Positions 8,674 to 16,864 of a stretch of DNA of 16,959 bases are shown piece after piece. The notes beneath the pieces were generated by a model. It was not told where the DNA came from and made no database searches. It saw nothing but the letters and a program-made list of their open reading frames with translations. The first letter of the stretch is position 1. Each line of letters begins with the position of its first letter. Both the position numbers and the translations under genes were made by a program. Location of the stretch: the NCBI GenBank assembly GCA_000827495.1, contig KN817683.1, positions 1 to 16,959 of the forward strand, in the 5' to 3' direction. This DNA is from Hypholoma sublateritium FD-334 SS-4. Its lineage: Eukaryota; Basidiomycota; Agaricomycetes; Agaricales; Strophariaceae.

Positions 8674-9027
8674 GTCATGCGCGCGGCGCGGTGGCGTTAG
8701 CGCCCTGTACTGCGCCCGACGAGCTCTCCCTTCTTCTCTCTTCTGCAGCACACGGACGGTATTCCCCATACATTGCTACTGCTTCCTCCCAAAATCCTCC
8801 GATGTATCTAATTCACTCGCCCCCCGCTACTCCTTTCTGTGTTTTATATAGGCGTTGTATGTATAATAGAGTGCGCAACAGCACAAGTACACATCATTGA
8901 ATTTTATGAATGGGAGTCTGGCCTGTTATATAGAGTGCGCGAGTAGAATGGAGCTCTGGCATGTCGGGCCGCGGCGCGGTCAATAATTGTCTAATAGTCC
9001 GGGGTATACATATGTAGATTAGCGGGG
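8674..9027. other. Intergenic spacer between convergent gene relics
   Basis: No gene is seen. The stretch separates the 3' end of the UPF0662 relic from the 3' end of the minus-strand CLC fragment. ATAGAGTGCGC occurs twice, at about 8867 and 8932. AT-rich patches around 8840-8930 could hold 3' end signals for either strand, but none is clear. Confidence 0.5.
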
Positions 9028-9806
9028 TCATTGGCGGTGGGGCGGGTGCTCGCATAGCACCGCGGCGTGCGGGAACTGGCGGGTGAACAGGTCGACAACG
9101 ACTCGTTTTGTCACCAAGCCTGTCAGCTTGCCGGCGCGAGTGAAAAGGATTTGGCGAAGATTCTGAGTAAGGTCATTAGGCTATCTACCAAGGGAAAGAC
9201 AAGTGCGAGATTCACCAATTTTTGGAACATGTTCACGACAAGCTCCTGTGGAACCTCCATTTGCAACTGGATGACTGAGGCCTCGAGCGCGTCGGACAGG
9301 TCGACGCGGTCCAGCGTGTCCACCCGCAGGCGGTTGGTCGCTGAGAACGTACATGTCTTATCGAGGTCGCCCCCGGTATCATCAAGCTGCAGTCGTTCTA
9401 GATGCCGACAATCAGTTAAAGACCTCAGAGTATTCAGCGGCGAAGACAAAACACAACACGCACCGAGCACTGTGCCCAGCTCCTGCTTCGTCGCATATCC
9501 GACGAACTCGTTGTGGCTGTCGATAACGGAGAACCCATGAAAGTCATGCGCCGCCAGCAGCGCACGCAGCTTGCAGACGGTGGTCACGGCGTCGCGGATC
9601 ACCACGACGCGCGCGAGCGGCTTCATCAGCGTCGCACCGGTCTCGCCGGCATCACGGTACGTCGCAGGAGGGAGCCAGGGGTAGCGGCGCATCGCGATCC
9701 ACGCGGAGTATATGCCCTCCTTGCCAACTGCGTCGCCGACCCACTTAGAGGTCATCACGCAGATAATGATGGGTAACTTGAAGACATGTGATAATGCTCC
9801 AGTTAG
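9028..9806 (-). CDS. CLC-type chloride channel, C-terminal CBS-domain region only
   Basis: Read on the minus strand, three exons (9806-9464, 9397-9216, 9162-9028) join in frame and end at TGA 9030-9028. The sequence opens with LTGALSHVFK and VMTSKWVGDAVGKEGIY, the last membrane helix and linker of fungal CLC proteins. The first CBS domain follows (TGATLMKPLARVVVI, LLAAHDFHGFSVID, EFVGYATKQEL), then a short linker and the second (VDLSDALEASVIQL, EVPQELVVNMFQKL, NLRQILFTRAGKLTGLVTK), ending FPHAAVLCEHPPHRQ. CBS pairs regulate gating and dimer contacts on the cytosolic side. Introns are 9398-9463 (GTGCGT..CTAG) and 9163-9215 (GTGAAT..CTCAG, branch CTAATGAC). I see no frameshift or nonsense change. 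The entire transmembrane channel is missing: sequence above 9806 is not CLC-like, although CTTCAG precedes 9806 like a splice acceptor. It is probably a truncated or rearranged copy. Confidence 0.85.
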
Positions 9807-10104
9807 CTGAAGGAGTGCCCGCTCGGCAGCAGCTGGTGCGCGCTGACCCGCGCAGCTCGCGCCTGCGCCACAACAGAGTGCAATCGCTGCGGATCCCCCA
9901 GAGATTGGGCAGCGTATTTCAGTGTTCGCTCGCGCGCCGCGGCGCTGGATGGGATAGGCGCGCGGCGCGCGGCGGGCCGCGCTGCAATGAACACCCCTTC
10001 CTCGCCCCGGCTGAAGCACCGAAGGAGGATCACGAGGCGCTCGAAGATGAGACGGCGCCATTATCCCGATCGACTTGGCCGCGCACCGGATGGGAGGAAG
10101 AGCC
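9807..10104 (-). other. GC-rich unidentified coding-like segment upstream of the CLC fragment
   Basis: Two overlapping minus-strand frames are open here. One runs straight into the CLC fragment; the other (9803-10033) reads ARERTLKYAAQSLGDPQRL and then HQLLPSGHSFS. The second looks more protein-like, but I do not recognise it and it contains none of the membrane helices a CLC gene should have at this point. It may be part of another gene joined to the CLC piece by rearrangement, or chance coding in GC-rich DNA. Confidence 0.3.
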
Positions 10105-10125
10105 ATAGGGATGGCCCATCCCTAT
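10105..10125. repeat. 21 nt perfect palindrome
   Basis: ATAGGGATGG and CCATCCCTAT are perfect complements around a single central C. It is separated from the next palindrome by only six bases. Confidence 0.9.
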
Positions 10126-10131
10126 TAACCC

Positions 10132-10178
10132 ATTGCTCCAACTCGTCTATGCCCGGGGCATAGACGAGTTGGAGCAAT
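10132..10178. repeat. 47 nt perfect inverted repeat, 23 bp arms
   Basis: The arms (10132-10154 and 10156-10178) are perfect complements with one central base at 10155. The outer bases read ATTGCTCCAAC and GTTGGAGCAAT. No T-run follows, so an intrinsic terminator is not indicated. Perfect identity of 23 bp arms implies recent origin or selection. Confidence 0.95.
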
Positions 10179-10181
10179 ACA

Positions 10182-10238
10182 CCGGGCGGCGTTCAGTACG
10201 CGGGCGTAGCCCGGCGTGCCGGCGAGCGCATGCGGCAC
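10182..10238. repeat. Two further GC-rich hairpins
   Basis: CCGGGC (10182-10187) pairs with GCCCGG (10209-10214), and GTGCCG (10216-10221) pairs with CGGCAC (10233-10238). Together with the two palindromes immediately upstream they form four consecutive hairpins in about 135 bp. Confidence 0.6.
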
Positions 10239-10249
10239 ACCGCGATTCA

Positions 10250-11050
10250 TTTTAGAAAAATTCTGCAAGATAGTGCCATTTTGCATTTACCAGAGAAATG
10301 CGCGGCGGTTGGAGTAGGAAATGCACGTCGATGGAGATGAAAGGCAAAGGCGGTGTTGTGCCAGTTGTCTTGCAGCGTCTGCGGCTGTGAGAAGGTATCC
10401 ACGTGACATGCTCAAACATTGAACATGTCCACGTCATCCAAGGCCGCGAAGTACTACCTGCGCGCCAAGTTCCAACAACCACACACCCACACCTCTTCGT
10501 CACCGCTGCTTGAAGACTATCATAAGTGAGCTTCCTGTTTTTACTCCAAGGCCGTATTATACATGCTAACCTATATGGACTTGGGTAATTACAGGTCTCG
10601 TGGTATTTTGACATCACTCATGAAGTATTCGGATACATATCAATCACGCGACAAACACTGCAAACCTGCTTGTGATCACACTAAGAAATATCGAGCAGCC
10701 TCTCAAGCTTTTCTTCGAGTGCAATCACGAATTACATCCCCTTTGGCACCTGGTGGAAATAACCTACAAGCAACTGGGCACCCAGCGTTCCAAGTCCTGC
10801 AGCCGAAATTTAAGCGTTCAAAAAGCCTACACCAAGCAGCACTGCACGCAGCCATGGCTGCTACTCCAATGGGTCGTGAGGTATTGGCAGGGCATGTCAG
10901 GTTGCTGTTGATGACACCCAAGGACCATGAAGACTGGGATGCCTACGTGTATGGTACTGATTAGTAATAACTGAGAAGAATGTTTGTTGAATGACACACT
11001 CATAACTAAAACTATTTCCAACAATTCTAAGCCAAGTGCCAGTATCATAC
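10250..11050. other. Stretch without recognised gene; one unidentified ORF
   Basis: The longest candidate is a plus-strand 133-codon frame (10563-10964) ending EDWDAYVYGTD, which I do not recognise and which has no neighbour context. TAATTACAG just inside its 5' end (near 10590) resembles a splice acceptor, so a longer spliced model is possible. A minus-strand 121-codon frame (10252-10617) overlaps its start and has no recognisable motif. Confidence 0.3.
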
Positions 11051-11056
11051 TGTATA

Positions 11057-11447
11057 CTGTACCATTTCGAATGGTTTGGCCGTCACGCGTCACAAATGAA
11101 GTGGATGTGGCTGAATTCGGTGCTGTGTCCCAGGTCACACAGCCGGTGGCCAGTCGCCGAAATTGGTTCTAAAAATAGTTTGTCCCACATTTTTCTTCCT
11201 TTTCGCGTCGAAATGGTCGAATTTTGATAAAAGGGTCGTTTAGGTAGCTCTGACACTAAAATGTACAGTATACTGACCTGAATATGAGTCAAATCTGAGT
11301 GCAGAGAAGACTTTTTAGCATGGCCGAATTTTCAGTTTGGCCGAAATATTTTTCTTGTCAGCAGTCACGGCGGGGTTGGCCGACATTCAAATTTCGTCCA
11401 CCCTGTCCCAGGTCACACCCCCGGCTGAACCATTCAAAATGGTACAG
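11057..11447. mobile_element. 391 bp TA-flanked MITE
   Basis: The left end reads CTGTACCATTTCGAATGG, and the right end on the opposite strand reads CTGTACCATTTTGAATGG. The matching inverted repeat extends to about 27 nt (through GCCG). TA lies directly outside both ends (11055-11056 and 11448-11449), the target duplication expected for Tc1/mariner-type elements. Each terminal repeat itself contains a small palindrome (ACCATT..AATGGT). TGTCCCAGGTCACAC occurs twice inside in the same orientation (about 11127 and 11403), and GTACAGTATAC at about 11262 resembles an internal terminus, so the element may be a fusion of two shorter copies. No transposase is encoded. Confidence 0.8.
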
Positions 11448-11449
11448 TA

Positions 11450-11764
11450 CTTACCCCAAAGGCAATCAAACACATAATTTACTATCAATTTTTGCCTTAG
11501 TCTTCTAGCCAAGTGATGCCTGACTATAGACAAAGAGATGGGTATCTCTTCATCCCAGTAAAGAACATGTGACATTTTGAAAATATCTACTGTTCACAGT
11601 CAATATAGGAAACCTGTTATGCGCATTCTAATGCATTGTATTTGTTGATTTAATTGAAATTCATGGGACTTACTGCACATACATTTCACATCTTTTATAT
11701 TTTACTTATTATGTGCAAACATTCACTATTTCAGGATTGCTCGGACATATTGATATATCTACAT
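11450..11764. other. AT-rich spacer between two elements
   Basis: No gene, repeat or conserved motif was found between the 391 bp MITE and the foldback-like array; ORFs here are short and uninformative. Confidence 0.6.
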
Positions 11765-12795
11765 ATCAGATACCTTCAGTCACCACTGATACACTCCAAA
11801 ATGGGGATGACACATTGTCAATCCCACTTACCATATCAGATACTGTGAGTTACCACTGAGCAAAAGTGATATTTTCAGAATATTCCCTGTCTGCGACTGT
11901 GTATCCCCTTCCTATATCAGATACAACAAGTCATTACTGAGACACCTCAGAGTTGCACTATCTGATATCGCAGAAATGATATTTGCGTAATATTTCCTGT
12001 CTATGACTGAGTATCCATTTCTCATATCAGATACTGAAATTAGCCACTGGCAGAGTGCAAAATGGGGATTCCTCATTGTCCCTTACTTCAATCCCACTTC
12101 TTGTATCAGATACTGCAAATCATCGCTGAGACACCTCAGAATTGCACTATCCCATAGTGTTGCAAAAGTGATATGTGTAGAATATTATCTGTCTATGACT
12201 GAGTAACCCCTTTCCATATCAGATACTGTGAATCATCACTAAGACACCTTATAATTGGACTATCCCATATTGCAGTTGTAGACAGGGAATATTCCACAAA
12301 TATAACTTTTGCGATATGAGATACTGTACTATTTCGACCGTAGGTTCATGTAATGCGTAACGGCCCATAAAAATGAACCTAATGCCCAAAATGTAACACA
12401 AATTTTCAACCAGTGAACATGTAACAAATCCAAATTTTCACTTGGGGCGGCAGGATTTGCCCTGAATCAGTCACTAAAAACAAAAAAAAATCTTCAATTT
12501 TTTTTGGTAACGCGTAATATGACATAATGAACATGTACTTTTGTGAACTAAGTGTGTAACATGTAACATGGTGTGAACATACGGTCAAAATAGTACAGTA
12601 GTGCAATTCTGAGGTGTCTGAGCGAGGACTTGCAGTATCTGATATGGAAGTGGTATTGAAGTCATGGACAATAAGGAATCCCAATATTGGACTGTACCAA
12701 TGATGACTTGTAGTATCTGATATTGGAAGAGGATACTCAGTCAGAGACAGGGAATATTTCGCAAATATCACTTTTGAAATATGAGATAATGCACT
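11765..12795. mobile_element. Foldback-like element: inverted arms built of tandem subunits
   Basis: On the plus strand, ATCAGATAC recurs at 11765, 11835, 11916, 12026, 12105 and 12218. Two subunit types alternate. Type A (about 110 nt) contains GAGACACCTCAGAATTGCAC, then AAAAGTGATAT and CCTGTCTATGACTGAGTA. Type B (about 70-79 nt) contains AAAATGGGGATTCC and TTCAATCCCACTTC. A plus B gives a 189 nt period (11916 to 12105). At about 12275 the orientation flips: from there to about 12795 the same A and B subunits are read on the minus strand (GTATCTGATAT at 12713 and 12632, GTGCAATTCTGAGGTGTCTG at 12601). Long inverted arms made of short tandem repeats are the defining layout of foldback transposons. 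No ORF of note is inside. A 275 bp MITE interrupts the right arm. Confidence 0.75.
12324..12598. mobile_element. 275 bp TA-flanked MITE nested in the foldback array
   Basis: The left end is CTGTACTATTTCGACCGTA, and the right end on the opposite strand is CTGTACTATTTTGACCGTA, about 22 nt of inverted match. TA is present outside both ends (12322-12323 and 12599-12600). Joining the flanks with one TA recreates an uninterrupted type A subunit in inverted orientation (CTTTTGCGATATGAGATA followed by GTGCAATTCTGAGG), matching intact subunits at about 11960 and 12145. That is direct evidence of insertion with TA duplication. The interior has an AGGTTCAT..ATGAACCT hairpin (12342-12380) and no ORF. Confidence 0.9.
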
Positions 12796-12799
12796 GATT

Positions 12800-13490
12800 T
12801 CCGAAAATAATTTGAAAATAATATGTGATTTCATTTTTTGTACACTTTGAACGCCATATTTTCAGCCCTATAATGTTAGATATATTTGTTGCCTGACTCC
12901 CATCATGTCACCCACCTGGCTGTCTCTTCCCTTTCAAATTCGCGAATGTCTATTTATATCAGCTACTACGCCCCATGAATAACGCCACAATAACAGCACT
13001 TCTGTAGAATTGGTGGAAAATAATTTTTTATGCGGCTCGCCTTCTTTACACCAGGATTTTGCGGGCGTTGCACCTGCTCCACTCAGCTGGAGATTGTGTG
13101 CTGGAGAGCTACGAATGCGGAACACGGCGGCACAATGGTGTTTTATCAGACTCAAAACATGCGCTCTACACCACGTCGCATGTTCACGAGTATGCGCACA
13201 TCTGTCACTACAGCCGTGCATAGGATACCAGTATGAACATTGTAATTGTTTCAAGTACCATGGGTGGGGCGTATGGTTTCATGAGCACTCGCGGCGCGTG
13301 AGCGGATTGATCGCGATCAGCCCCAACGTATCCAATGCGTACAATTCGTCCACCCGGAGGTAGTTTCACCCACTACAGCGTCCCCGGCACCGCCATCTCT
13401 AAATTAGCGCCCGCGGACGCAGAACAGTATTAGCACCACCATGAAAACACGTGCGTAACCGGAAGTATTTCGTGGCGGGCCTACACAAAA
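12800..13490. other. Stretch without recognisable gene
   Basis: AT-rich to about 13020, then of mixed composition. Overlapping frames of 106-117 codons on both strands (12934-13363) have no recognisable motifs. No splice-consistent model or repeat is apparent. Confidence 0.4.
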
Positions 13491-13493
13491 GAG

Positions 13494-13519
13494 AGAGAGA
13501 ATTGATTCAAATTCTCTCT
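13494..13519. repeat. 26 nt hairpin, 10 bp stem
   Basis: AGAGAGAATT and AATTCTCTCT are perfect complements around a six-base loop, in an otherwise unannotated stretch. Confidence 0.8.
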
Positions 13520-13867
13520 ACGCAGGTCTAAGTACATGCGTTGAGGGGCCGCACGCTCGTATGGGATGTACACGCGCAGAACGCACAGCCAAAGCCCGAA
13601 TCACATGCACTCCATCTCCACTTCTCGACGCGCACCTCCTCGTTGCGTATACAGGTCCGCGCGGCATGACGACAACGCACGGCGCGCTCCGCGTTCCCAA
13701 CGCGCGACAGCGCGCCATACAGCAAATGCGGCGGCTGCTACCGCCAGCCGCGCCCTGCAGCTGCAGCGCCTTCATAGATGGCGGAACTATCGCCCAGCTC
13801 ATGATCGCCGTCGACGAGCACATGCAGTTCGCCCCAGTTCGCCCTCCTCCCCGTTGGCTATCTCTCG

Positions 13868-15761
13868 CTTGCAGGTACGTGAGCGCTGCCCAGGACAAGC
13901 GAAACATGTATTCACCTCGTGTTTATAATCCCGCATCCCAGCGCGCTCTGCGAGAGACAGCTCGTCACAAAGGTACGTGCTTGCATCGTGACGGGCATTG
14001 TAGCGTGCTGACTGTCTCGTTTTAGGACGCCCGCCGCGAGGCGCAGCGCTCCCACCGTGGAATCCCCGCCTCTGGGTTTCGCCCAAATCGGTATGTTGAG
14101 CGCCGCCCTCGTCCTCGCCACAGAATTGCAGCGCATGGCGTCTGATTCGACGGTACGTGAGCTCCATGCAGTGCAGACAGCACGGGGCTCACCTTGACTA
14201 CATTCAAATGCTATCGACGATGTGGGCGCCGTCCGTCCATCCTGTGAGCACGCCATGCGCGGTTCAGGTACGTGGGCGCAGCCGACTGGTAAAAACGGCG
14301 AGCGTACGCTGACCAGCACCGTTCGCAGCACCGTTCGCCTGGCGGATGGACAATCCAGAAGGCGCTCGTCTGCGGAACGCGCCCTACGCACTCGCCGGCG
14401 CCACCAGCTCCTCGCCGTGCACACCTCGCCCGCGCTGTGCCTCCCAGACCAGGTAAGCACACTCTGCCCCCATCGAAAAGCTCGCGACTCACTCACCTCG
14501 TGAGATCGCGCGCTCGTCCACGGTATCACCTCGTTCCAGGACGAGAGAAGCGGGCGGCACGTACTACTCCTGTCCCAAATCGCCGTGCAGCGCATGTCTC
14601 GGCGGGCGTTGTGCATCCGGGGTCGACGACGCGCCGATCGCCATGGCTTACAAAGGTACGCGCCTATGTCCACGCCGCATGCCCCGTACTAAGTGGCGAT
14701 ACTGCAGCGCAGTGCGCACGTCGGCGCCTCGTGCTTCGGCGGAGCTACGAGTGCACCTCGCACTCGAGATTCTCGGCGCGCGAGGGCACCACCCGCCCAG
14801 GTATTTCGGCGGTATCTTTCTGCACACGGCGCAGACTGCAGGTGTCAGTTAGCGCCGTACATCGAATTTTGACGCGCACTCACCTCGTCTGAGTTCCAGA
14901 CCGTCCGCGGAGCCGTTGCTGCCCACCCAGCCTGCGCGCGACCTCGTGGCATGCTGCCCATCGTCGTGATGCATCCGCGCTGAATGACACCACCCATGCC
15001 GTTGCATGCGTCCGTAGAGACACGCACGTCTGTCGCAGGTGAATAGGCGCTACGCGACCAAGGCAGATGCCACGAGGAGGAGCCGCGAGATGTCGCCTCC
15101 GCCGTGTAGCGCGTCCCAGGGCGGACAGCGCACCGATGCTGTGCGAATGTCGACTGTGACTTTAGGTATGTGAGCGGAATGCACGCACAAAGGTGAGATA
15201 AACTCACCTCGATCCAGAAATTGGCGGCGCGAGACGGCGCCCGCCTCGAGCATGCGCGTCCGTCTGAACGTAGCCGCCCACACGCAGTCGGCAGCTCTGG
15301 CTGTCAGCCGTAGGGAGGTGGGTGTCGTCGAGCGTCAAAGGCGGACAACGCGCTGAGCCGCGAGATGTCGCCTCCGCTGCGCAGCACGCCTCCACCGTGA
15401 GGATGCCGGCTCTGCTTTCAGATAGTATCAGTGCGGCACGAACGAAGAGGTAATACATAGACTTACCCTTTCCTTTTGACTCGGAAGCGCAACGGGCGAT
15501 CCTCGTGTCTGCGATGGAAGCCTAGAATCGCGGTGCCAGGGATGACACTGCGGCATCGATCGCACAGCCGCGGAGATGTCGACGTTGCCTTCGCCGCTCT
15601 GGGTGATTGGCATGGACGCCGCTTGCGCAGGCCAGGGACACACTGGGTGCGGAGACGTGAGAGGCACGCGGGAGTGAATGTACATACCTTGAGAAAGATG
15701 AAGACGAGGCATTCGAGGCACCCGGCCGCGTAGCTATACGTTCCAAGAAGGCGCTGCACAT
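13868..15761 (-). other. Candidate spliced minus-strand transcription unit (non-coding or decayed)
   Basis: Seven intervals on the minus strand have fungal intron structure: 15643-15687 (GTATGT..CCCAG), 15415-15466 (GTAAGT..AAAG), 15160-15207 (GTGAGT..AAAG), 14836-14883 (GTGAGT..CTGCAG with branch CTAAC), 14441-14496 (GTGAGT..GGAG), 14142-14192 (GTGAGC..TCAG) and 13868-13915 (GTGAAT..CAAG). Lengths are 45-56 nt, most donors follow GAG or AAG, and most have CTCAC, CTAAC or CTTAC 10-20 nt before the acceptor. Intervening exon-like pieces are 176-339 nt. From 15642 to 14884 one frame stays open across the three pieces when spliced, but it stops soon after in the next piece. The first ATG (15761) leads to an early stop. 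I do not recognise any encoded protein. It may be a long non-coding RNA, a decayed gene, or a gene whose exons I have mis-set. Confidence 0.35.
15080..15600. repeat. Dispersed direct repeats within the intron-like region
   Basis: A 23 nt sequence beginning GAGCCGCGAGATGTCG is identical at 15080-15102 and 15355-15377, and a diverged copy lies near 15566. GGCGGACA.CGC lies near the first two copies. A second repeat with CCACCGTG and CCGCCTCTGGGTTTC (about 14039-14078) resembles 15379-15420. This indicates ancient segmental duplication within the region, with period roughly 210-275 nt where visible. Confidence 0.65.
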
Positions 15762-15779
15762 ATGATGACCGCCGTATCG

Positions 15780-16075
15780 GCGGCTGGGCGGATTATGGAC
15801 GGCGCGGGGGCACCGAGACTCGAGCGTAGGTTGTGGGGGATGGCGGACGGCGGACGGCGCGACGTCAGGGCTGGAGGGGCGCAGGAGGTGGGCGACAGGA
15901 CGGAGGGAGGTGACGGAACGGAGGGCAGCTCGGCGACGGAACAGAGGTGCTTCCGAGGGAGGGGAGGGCGGTCCTAAAGGTGAGATGGAAGGGACGCTTG
16001 TGATTGGTCGACGGGAGGGAGGGAGAGAGGGCTGGTGGAAGGGAGCTGGAGGAGGAACACGGAGTCTGAGCGCTT
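15780..16075 (-). promoter_or_regulatory. Candidate pyrimidine-rich promoter with CCAAT box, minus strand
   Basis: The plus strand is strongly purine-rich (repeated GGAGGG, GACGGA), so the minus strand shows the CT-rich tract typical of fungal promoters. CCAAT on the minus strand (16003-16007) lies about 240 nt upstream of the ATG at 15761 that precedes the intron-like series. Position and composition agree with a promoter for that unit, but purine-rich simple sequence alone could also explain the tract. Confidence 0.35.
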
Positions 16076-16864
16076 CTGCGGAGAGTCAGAAAAATACAGA
16101 GAAAATACGACGAGTTGCGCACCTTCGTAGTGCCGAGCGTGTTAAGTCGCACAGCGCCCGTACCTTCACATCCACAAGCACAATGGCGCCTACGCAGTAC
16201 TCGCGCGCAGCTGGAAGTCAGAGGGCGCGAGACGACCGGCGACGCACGGAATAGCCGCAATAGGCGTGTTCTATGGCGTGGCGCCGCATCGACGTGTTTC
16301 CACGCGCACACGAGGACTACCCTCGCTGCGCTGCCGCGGTGAACCGACGCTCGTCGCACGCGCGCGGCATCTGACTGGCGAGCGAAATTTTCAAGGCAGT
16401 GCACACAGCTAACGTTTACCTAAGGCGCGCATCCATCTGCGCCGCCGCCTTCGCAAGACCACGCCGCAGCTATGATATGGGCGAATGAATACGACGAAAA
16501 CAGTGAGAAAAAAATCAGAGCATGCGCACCTATGCTAGCCCTAATTCCTCATACCATTTCCCTCCACCACACTGGAGCCATCCTGCCGTCCTGGTAAATA
16601 TTTTGTGGGTGCTGGCAATTTCCTGAGCTACGGCCTCGCGAGTCGCGGACATCGTTCGAGTCGCTTGCGACGGGGCGAAGGTTGTGCTGGTAGACAAGGC
16701 GAGAGAGTGAGACAATGAAGGCGATGAGCGAGACATTGGGGGCGATGAGCAGAGATGTAGTAGTGGGGAGGAGATGAAAGTGAACCGAACTTGCCGCGCG
16801 GCCAAGTCGTTTCAGACTCCGCCGGACCGACGGGCCGCCAACCTCCCGCAGAAAACATAAGCAC
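16076..16864. other. Stretch without recognisable gene
   Basis: No gene could be supported. Minus-strand frames of 91 (16530-16805) and 179 codons (15865-16404) are low in recognisable motifs; the latter is mostly the translated CT-rich tract. An ATG at about 16654 on the minus strand opens MSATREAVAQEIASTHKIF, which looks protein-like for about 40 residues and then stops, and could be a first exon. Confidence 0.3.

Noticed and set aside
10105..10178. Helitron 3' hairpin
   Set aside because: No CTRR end follows within the expected distance, and there is no matching 5' TC end or Rep/helicase sequence in the window.
10132..10178. Intrinsic transcription terminator
   Set aside because: No T-run on either side, and the sequence appears eukaryotic.
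13912..14673. 253-codon minus-strand ORF
   Set aside because: It runs straight through three intervals with clear intron signals and has no recognisable motif; GC-rich DNA makes long chance frames common.
16797..16810. GCGCGGCCAAGTCG also present on the other strand near 10070
   Set aside because: Only 14 bases in GC-rich sequence with no extension of similarity; compatible with chance.
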